A stretch of DNA of 37,578 bases, from contig JAFGPO010000161.1 of the NCBI GenBank assembly GCA_016936155.1, forward strand, positions 1 through 37,578. Direction: 5' to 3'. Positions 33,873 through 37,578 of this stretch are shown one piece after another. Below the pieces are notes generated by a model. It made no database searches. It was not told where the DNA came from and saw only the letters and a list, made by a program, of their open reading frames with translations. Position 1 is the first letter of the stretch. Each line of letters starts with the position of its first letter. This DNA comes from Caldifarciminota bacterium (GTDB lineage Bacteria > Hydrothermota > Tepidihabitantia > SM23-42). The translations under genes were made by a program, and so were the position numbers.

Positions 33873-35111
33873 ATGAAGCAAATACTTGCCATATTTTTTC
33901 TTATTACATTACCGCATCTTGTGGCTGAACCGATCGTCGTGTCCGGCGGCATGGCGAATGATTATGAAGGCTGGATCGAAAGTATCAATGATGGCCGCCT
34001 TATGGTGGTCTTTTGCCGGAATCCGGATTGGGCATCGGGCGATCTGTATGTCACGTTCTCCAGCGATAACGGCATGACGTGGGATTCTGTTCTCCCGATA
34101 ATCGTCGAAGCCGGTGATCAGGCGACCCTATCCTTCCTTCAACTGCCGAATGATACGTTCCGCGTCTGGTATGCATCAAATGAGAGCGGACAGTACGGGA
34201 TACATGCGGCGCATTCACTGGACGGCATCACATGGGTGCGGGAAGGCTGGCTTGATATCGGTTGGTCACCGACTGACATGTTCTATGATCCAAGCGTCAT
34301 CGTGGAATCTGATTCCTCGCTGACCATGAGCTACCGCGGACCCAGCGGTGCGTATATCGCGCATAAACCACACGGCAATACCTGGGATACGCTGTGCACC
34401 CTGGTTGGATCAGGCGGTTACCGTCCCCGGGTCATGAAACATACCAATGGTACCTACTTATACACGTATCACCGGAACATGGGGGGCGGTCAATACGAAG
34501 TGTTTGTCCGGACCTCGATCGACCGCATCACGTGGAGCGATGAAACAAGGCTTACATTCACCGGGAACTCACACGATCCGTTCCCGAACCAGACCCCGGA
34601 TGGCGCGTATCTCGTGTATTATGCCACGTACCAGGTGCCAGCGTACAACCTTCATCGCCGCCGGTCCTATGATGCGATCAACTGGGAATCCGATGAACAG
34701 ATCACCGCCGACATGACGAACAATACGCAACCCCATTTTTTCATCGAAAACAACACTGTTTACCTGCTCTGGGCACATTGTGTTACCTACCCGCTGGATC
34801 ATGATGTCTACTTCGAGCCGTCCGCTTATGTCGAGGTGCAGGAAAATACAGGCATACAGCACGATCGGGAACACCTCAGCATCGTGCCGACAATCTGTAA
34901 TTCCGAATGCACAATCACTTACACGGGTGCATATCCATATCTTGCCACTATTGAGGTGTTCGATATACAGGGAAGATTTGTGCAACAATGGCGGGGGGGC
35001 ACCCGTTATGCTCTCACTCTGAACACCAGGGATTATGCACCAGGCGTATATTTTGTGCGGGCGCGTACTGCGGCAAACATCATGTGCGGTACATTGATCA
35101 TAACGAGATAG
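33873..35111 (+). CDS. Secreted Asp-box (sialidase-like propeller) protein with T9SS-type sorting domain
   Basis: 412 residues. The N terminus is a signal peptide (MKQILAIFFLITLPHLVAEP). The body carries Asp-box-like repeats seen in sialidase/BNR beta-propellers: SSDNGMTWDS, HSLDGITW, TSIDRITWSD and RSYDAINWES, with repeated HDPFPNQTPDG-type turns. The last 80 residues (IEVFDIQGRFVQQW, YAPGVYFVRARTA, GTLIITR) look like a type IX secretion C-terminal sorting domain. It is probably exported to the surface; sialidase activity is not shown because the catalytic residues cannot be assigned. A single-gene transcription unit. Confidence 0.85.
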   Translation: MKQILAIFFLITLPHLVAEPIVVSGGMANDYEGWIESINDGRLMVVFCRNPDWASGDLYVTFSSDNGMTWDSVLPIIVEAGDQATLSFLQLPNDTFRVWYASNESGQYGIHAAHSLDGITWVREGWLDIGWSPTDMFYDPSVIVESDSSLTMSYRGPSGAYIAHKPHGNTWDTLCTLVGSGGYRPRVMKHTNGTYLYTYHRNMGGGQYEVFVRTSIDRITWSDETRLTFTGNSHDPFPNQTPDGAYLVYYATYQVPAYNLHRRRSYDAINWESDEQITADMTNNTQPHFFIENNTVYLLWAHCVTYPLDHDVYFEPSAYVEVQENTGIQHDREHLSIVPTICNSECTITYTGAYPYLATIEVFDIQGRFVQQWRGGTRYALTLNTRDYAPGVYFVRARTAANIMCGTLIITR

Positions 35112-35114
35112 GAT

Positions 35115-36134
35115 CTAGGTGGTTCGATAGCAGGTCAGGAGAGAATCACTCTCTTTGAATGCCACCGGGAGCATTTGTTCAACCACCCATACATTGGTTG
35201 TAGCATGTCTTGACATGTGCGGGATGCGCACCTGGGATCGCTGCCCGGATGCGTAGGCCGCCAACGCCATGTACGGGATGATCTGATCGATCATCCATGA
35301 ATCCACTGTCGCATTCGTCGCCATGATATGTTTGAGGTGTTGGGCAGCATCATGACCGACTGTTTCTGCACGTTTACGAATCTCACCAAGCGTGCTCGCG
35401 CCAAGCGAGCAATTCTCAAAATAGGCAACCGCATCGATAAAACATCCCGGAGAGTTCGACTGCACATAACTACACGTGGTCTCTGCTCCGAATATGATGC
35501 TGGCAAAACCATCTATCATACGCTCGGCAACTTTTGTATCCTTCAAGTGCAGCGATGCGACGGCAGTCGCTTTGATCTTCTGAAATGCCCCCTGTTCCGT
35601 CATGGTAAGAGGGCTCAGGACCGCCGGCTTGATGACGGCTAAGGCCTCCCCGCCGCCAGCCGGGTAAAATCCGTGTTTTTTCACGCGGAGTGTGATCGTG
35701 CATCCCATATGGTAGAGATAGTAACACAGTACTTCTTTGAAATAATCGATCGTGGGACTGAACGGGACCGCAGTGCCGCCTCTAATCACGAGGGCGACTG
35801 GAGCAGGGGCGAATAACGCGATCGGCAACAGAACCTGAAGCACAAGGGTGATCGAACCAGCCGTGTGCGTATCAATGGTGTAAGTTCCAGCCCGGATATC
35901 GTCGGGCGCAAAGTCGATCTCCACGGATTGCATGCGCAATCCGCCGACATCCGCGCCGCACATGCGGGATGCCGCAGCGATCCCTTCGAGGTGCTGGGGA
36001 CGAAGACCCGGGTTCTTTCGGCCTTTCCGGATATTGCTGATGGTAACCGACTGCCGTGTTATGCCGGCAAGTGCGATCGCCGTACGGAGGATCTGACCGC
36101 CTCCCTCTAAATGACTCCCATCGATTTTTATCAT
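35115..36134 (-). CDS. rtcA: RNA 3'-terminal phosphate cyclase
   Basis: 339 residues of the RtcA family, converting RNA 3'-phosphate to a 2',3'-cyclic phosphate via an enzyme-AMP intermediate. The N terminus IDGSHLEGGGQILRTAIALA and RKGRKNPGLRPQHLEGI are diagnostic, as are FYPAGGGEA and the C-terminal SRHATTNVWVVEQML, whose His is the adenylated residue in E. coli RtcA (H309). Its start overlaps the stop of the small upstream gene (ATGA). No rtcB or RtcR is in the window. Confidence 0.96.
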   Translation of the reverse strand: MIKIDGSHLEGGGQILRTAIALAGITRQSVTISNIRKGRKNPGLRPQHLEGIAAASRMCGADVGGLRMQSVEIDFAPDDIRAGTYTIDTHTAGSITLVLQVLLPIALFAPAPVALVIRGGTAVPFSPTIDYFKEVLCYYLYHMGCTITLRVKKHGFYPAGGGEALAVIKPAVLSPLTMTEQGAFQKIKATAVASLHLKDTKVAERMIDGFASIIFGAETTCSYVQSNSPGCFIDAVAYFENCSLGASTLGEIRKRAETVGHDAAQHLKHIMATNATVDSWMIDQIIPYMALAAYASGQRSQVRIPHMSRHATTNVWVVEQMLPVAFKESDSLLTCYRTT

Positions 36135-36334
36135 ACTGCCCGCCTCAACTGTTCAAGGTTCATGCCGTACAGGGCCTCGTTAACCAAAAGCTTCTCGAGG
36201 GATTCGCTTACAAGAACTTCTTTCCCGTTACGCGACGGTTCGGATGTGATACGCCGGGAATAATGAAATAATTCTTCAAACATCATATACGGTCTCTGCC
36301 GTTTCATCGGATGTACGTTCTTGACACCCGCCAT
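36131..36334 (-). CDS. Small basic protein of unknown function upstream of rtcA
   Basis: 67 residues: MAGVKNVHPMKRQRPYMMFEELFHYSRR, then a short Ser/Asn-rich turn and SESLEKLLVNEALYGMNLEQL. It is coupled to rtcA by a four-base overlap and has its own promoter, so it is likely real. The layout (an aromatic helix with RRI, then a second helix with xxEAxxG) recalls RNA polymerase omega, but the match is too weak to assert. The ATG at 36334 is the first possible start after an in-frame stop and lacks a clear ribosome binding site; ATG at 36307 is an alternative. Confidence 0.6.
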   Translation of the reverse strand: MAGVKNVHPMKRQRPYMMFEELFHYSRRITSEPSRNGKEVLVSESLEKLLVNEALYGMNLEQLRRAV

Positions 36335-36402
36335 AGAGCGGTATCATTAGATGATCTTCTGTCGCTATTTTCATTCTTTACCGCTGTTGTTGCTTGAAGG
36401 GA

Positions 36403-36430
36403 ATTATAGTGACCGGTTGCGTGAAGTCAA
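36403..36430 (-). promoter_or_regulatory. Promoter of small gene-rtcA pair
   Basis: On the minus strand TTGACT (36430-36425), a 16-base spacer and TATAAT (36408-36403). It lies in the 107-base gap after clpC. No terminator hairpin for clpC is obvious in that gap. Confidence 0.6.
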
Positions 36431-36441
36431 TGAATATAGGA

Positions 36442-37578
36442 CTACGTGAATACCACTTTCCCCTTTTCCATATCAACTTTAATTGTACTACCCTTCGCGA
36501 ACTTACCTCCAATGATGTTCTTGGATAAAGGGTTCTCAATGAAACGCTGGATCGCGCGCTTGAGCGGACGCGCACCGTACATCTGATCGAATCCTTCGTG
36601 CGCCAGATAATCTTTGACCGCATCGCTGAATTCGAGCTGGAAGTCGAACTCGGCAACGTTCTTTTCGACTTTTTTGAGTTCCCGTTCCACGATCCCCTTG
36701 ATCTCTTCGAACTCAAGCGGTTTGAACACGATGACTTCGTCCACGCGGTTCAAGAACTCGGGCTTCACGCTCCGCTGCAGAATCTGGCACACGTCGTTCT
36801 TCACTTTTTCATAATCGAATGCATCCTTTTGCAAATTCTCGGTAATGATGTCGCTTCCCACATTCGAAGTCATGATTACGATCGTATTCTTGAAATCGAC
36901 CGTCCTCCCCTGCCCGTCAGTCAAACGCCCATCATCCAGAAGCTGCAATAGGATATTGAACACATCCGGATGTGCTTTTTCGAATTCATCAAGCAGGATG
37001 ACCCGGTACGGCCGGCGCCGCACCGCTTCGGTCAGCTGACCGCCTTCTTCATAGCCGACATACCCGGGCGGCGCGCCGATCAAGCGTGACACAGTATGTT
37101 TTTCCTGATACTCGCTCATGTCAATGCGGATCATCGCTTCCTCGGTATCGAACAAGAACTCCGCTAAGGATTTCGCAAGTTCGGTCTTGCCCACGCCGGT
37201 CGGCCCGAGGAAAATGAACGAACCGATCGGGCGGTTCGGATCCTTCAAACCCGCACGCGAACGCCGGATCGCATCACTCACCGCGACGACGGCATCGTGT
37301 TGTCCAACCAATCGTTCATGGATCCTATCTTCCATTTTGAGCAATTTATCCATCTCGGATTCCTTCATGCGCGAAACCGGGATCCCGGTCCACTGGGAAA
37401 CGATCCGCGCGATATCATCCTCGGTCACTATATCATCGATACCCCGTTGTTTCATCCATTCCGCTTTTTTCTGCTTATACTCATGTTGCAGCATCTCGGA
37501 TTCATCGCGCAGTTCGGCTGCCTTTTCGTAGTCGCGCACGTCGACCGCTTCTTTTCCTTCGGCATGCAATCGCTCCAG
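36442..37578 (-). CDS. clpC: ClpC/ClpB-type AAA+ unfoldase, C-terminal part (5' end outside window)
   Basis: The frame is open from the window edge; the TTG start in the ORF track is not a real start. The visible part is the end of the middle region with a UVR-like motif ([15 protein letters not shown]), then the second AAA+ domain: Walker [23 protein letters not shown] pore loop, Walker [12 protein letters not shown], sensor 1 TSN, arginine finger region FLNRVDEV and sensor 2 [10 protein letters not shown], followed by the D2 C-terminal domain. The UVR motif and short M region favour ClpC (working with ClpP) over ClpB. Confidence 0.92.
   Translation of the reverse strand: MERLHAEGKEAVDVRDYEKAAELRDESEMLQHEYKQKKAEWMKQRGIDDIVTEDDIARIVSQWTGIPVSRMKESEMDKLLKMEDRIHERLVGQHDAVVAVSDAIRRSRAGLKDPNRPIGSFIFLGPTGVGKTELAKSLAEFLFDTEEAMIRIDMSEYQEKHTVSRLIGAPPGYVGYEEGGQLTEAVRRRPYRVILLDEFEKAHPDVFNILLQLLDDGRLTDGQGRTVDFKNTIVIMTSNVGSDIITENLQKDAFDYEKVKNDVCQILQRSVKPEFLNRVDEVIVFKPLEFEEIKGIVERELKKVEKNVAEFDFQLEFSDAVKDYLAHEGFDQMYGARPLKRAIQRFIENPLSKNIIGGKFAKGSTIKVDMEKGKVVFT

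Noticed and set aside
1-37578. CRISPR arrays, tRNA/rRNA genes, insertion sequences, prophage
   Set aside because: No direct-repeat arrays, tRNA cloverleaf-like sequences, transposase or phage-type proteins were seen on reading; a tRNAscan or repeat search was not possible.

Overview
The window reads as bacterial chromosome from an anaerobic or microaerophilic organism, gene-dense, with long same-strand runs and clear bacterial sigma-70-type promoters. A secreted protein ends in what looks like a type IX secretion (Por) sorting domain, which points to the FCB side of the bacterial tree, for example a candidate phylum of the WOR-3/Stahlbacteria or Cloacimonadota kind. A TreT-type trehalose synthase, a two-domain protein disulfide oxidoreductase and an Archaeoglobus-type IscS are features shared with thermophiles and archaea. 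The taxonomic placement is inference. No rRNA, tRNA, CRISPR array, insertion sequence or phage gene was seen.

Layout. 1-3508 (minus): a heterodimeric ABC exporter pair, the downstream gene cut by the window edge. 3629-6212 (plus): fur-feoA-feoB behind a promoter carrying a good Fur box. 6355-10514 (plus): an oxygen/peroxide defence run made of a PerR-like repressor, a NifU-type Fe-S protein, rubrerythrin, rubredoxin, flavodiiron protein, two further ferritin-like proteins and desulfoferrodoxin. 10763-19347 (plus): a long probable operon with a ferritin-like protein, TusA, DsrE, an IscS-like protein lacking the PLP lysine, an IscU fusion, CopA, a YHS protein, a glutaredoxin, an FTR-rubredoxin fusion and a YyaL/SPATA20 protein. 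19337-21980 (plus): ferritin-like protein, nitroreductase, protein disulfide oxidoreductase and Mrp/ApbC ATPase behind a PerR-box-like palindrome. 22016-26652 (plus): OtsA-OtsB fusion, TreT, a second IscU and a phosphoesterase. 26689-28807 (minus): 2-hydroxyacid dehydrogenase and glycerate kinase. 28993-32366 (plus): DUF1858 protein, a Nudix-PanD fusion, a DUF89 protein with no ordinary start codon, a radical SAM protein and a DUF6125-like protein. 32367-33750 (minus): ogt and a TIM-barrel protein. 33830-35111 (plus): the secreted Asp-box protein. 35115-37578 (minus): rtcA, a small gene and the 3' part of clpC.

How it fits together. Much of the window manages iron, sulfur, thiols and oxygen. 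Fur/Feo supplies ferrous iron. The PerR-like regulator probably senses peroxide. Rubredoxin, flavodiiron protein, rubrerythrins and superoxide reductase remove O2, H2O2 and superoxide without releasing O2. TusA, DsrE, IscS-like, IscU, NifU-like and Mrp proteins handle sulfur and Fe-S clusters, which are the main targets of that damage. FTR, glutaredoxin and the disulfide oxidoreductase handle thiols.

The observations most worth checking are the IscS-like protein in which the PLP lysine is Asp, the IscU fused to a degenerate thioredoxin-reductase-like domain, the Nudix-PanD fusion, and the DUF89 gene that seems to start at ACG.
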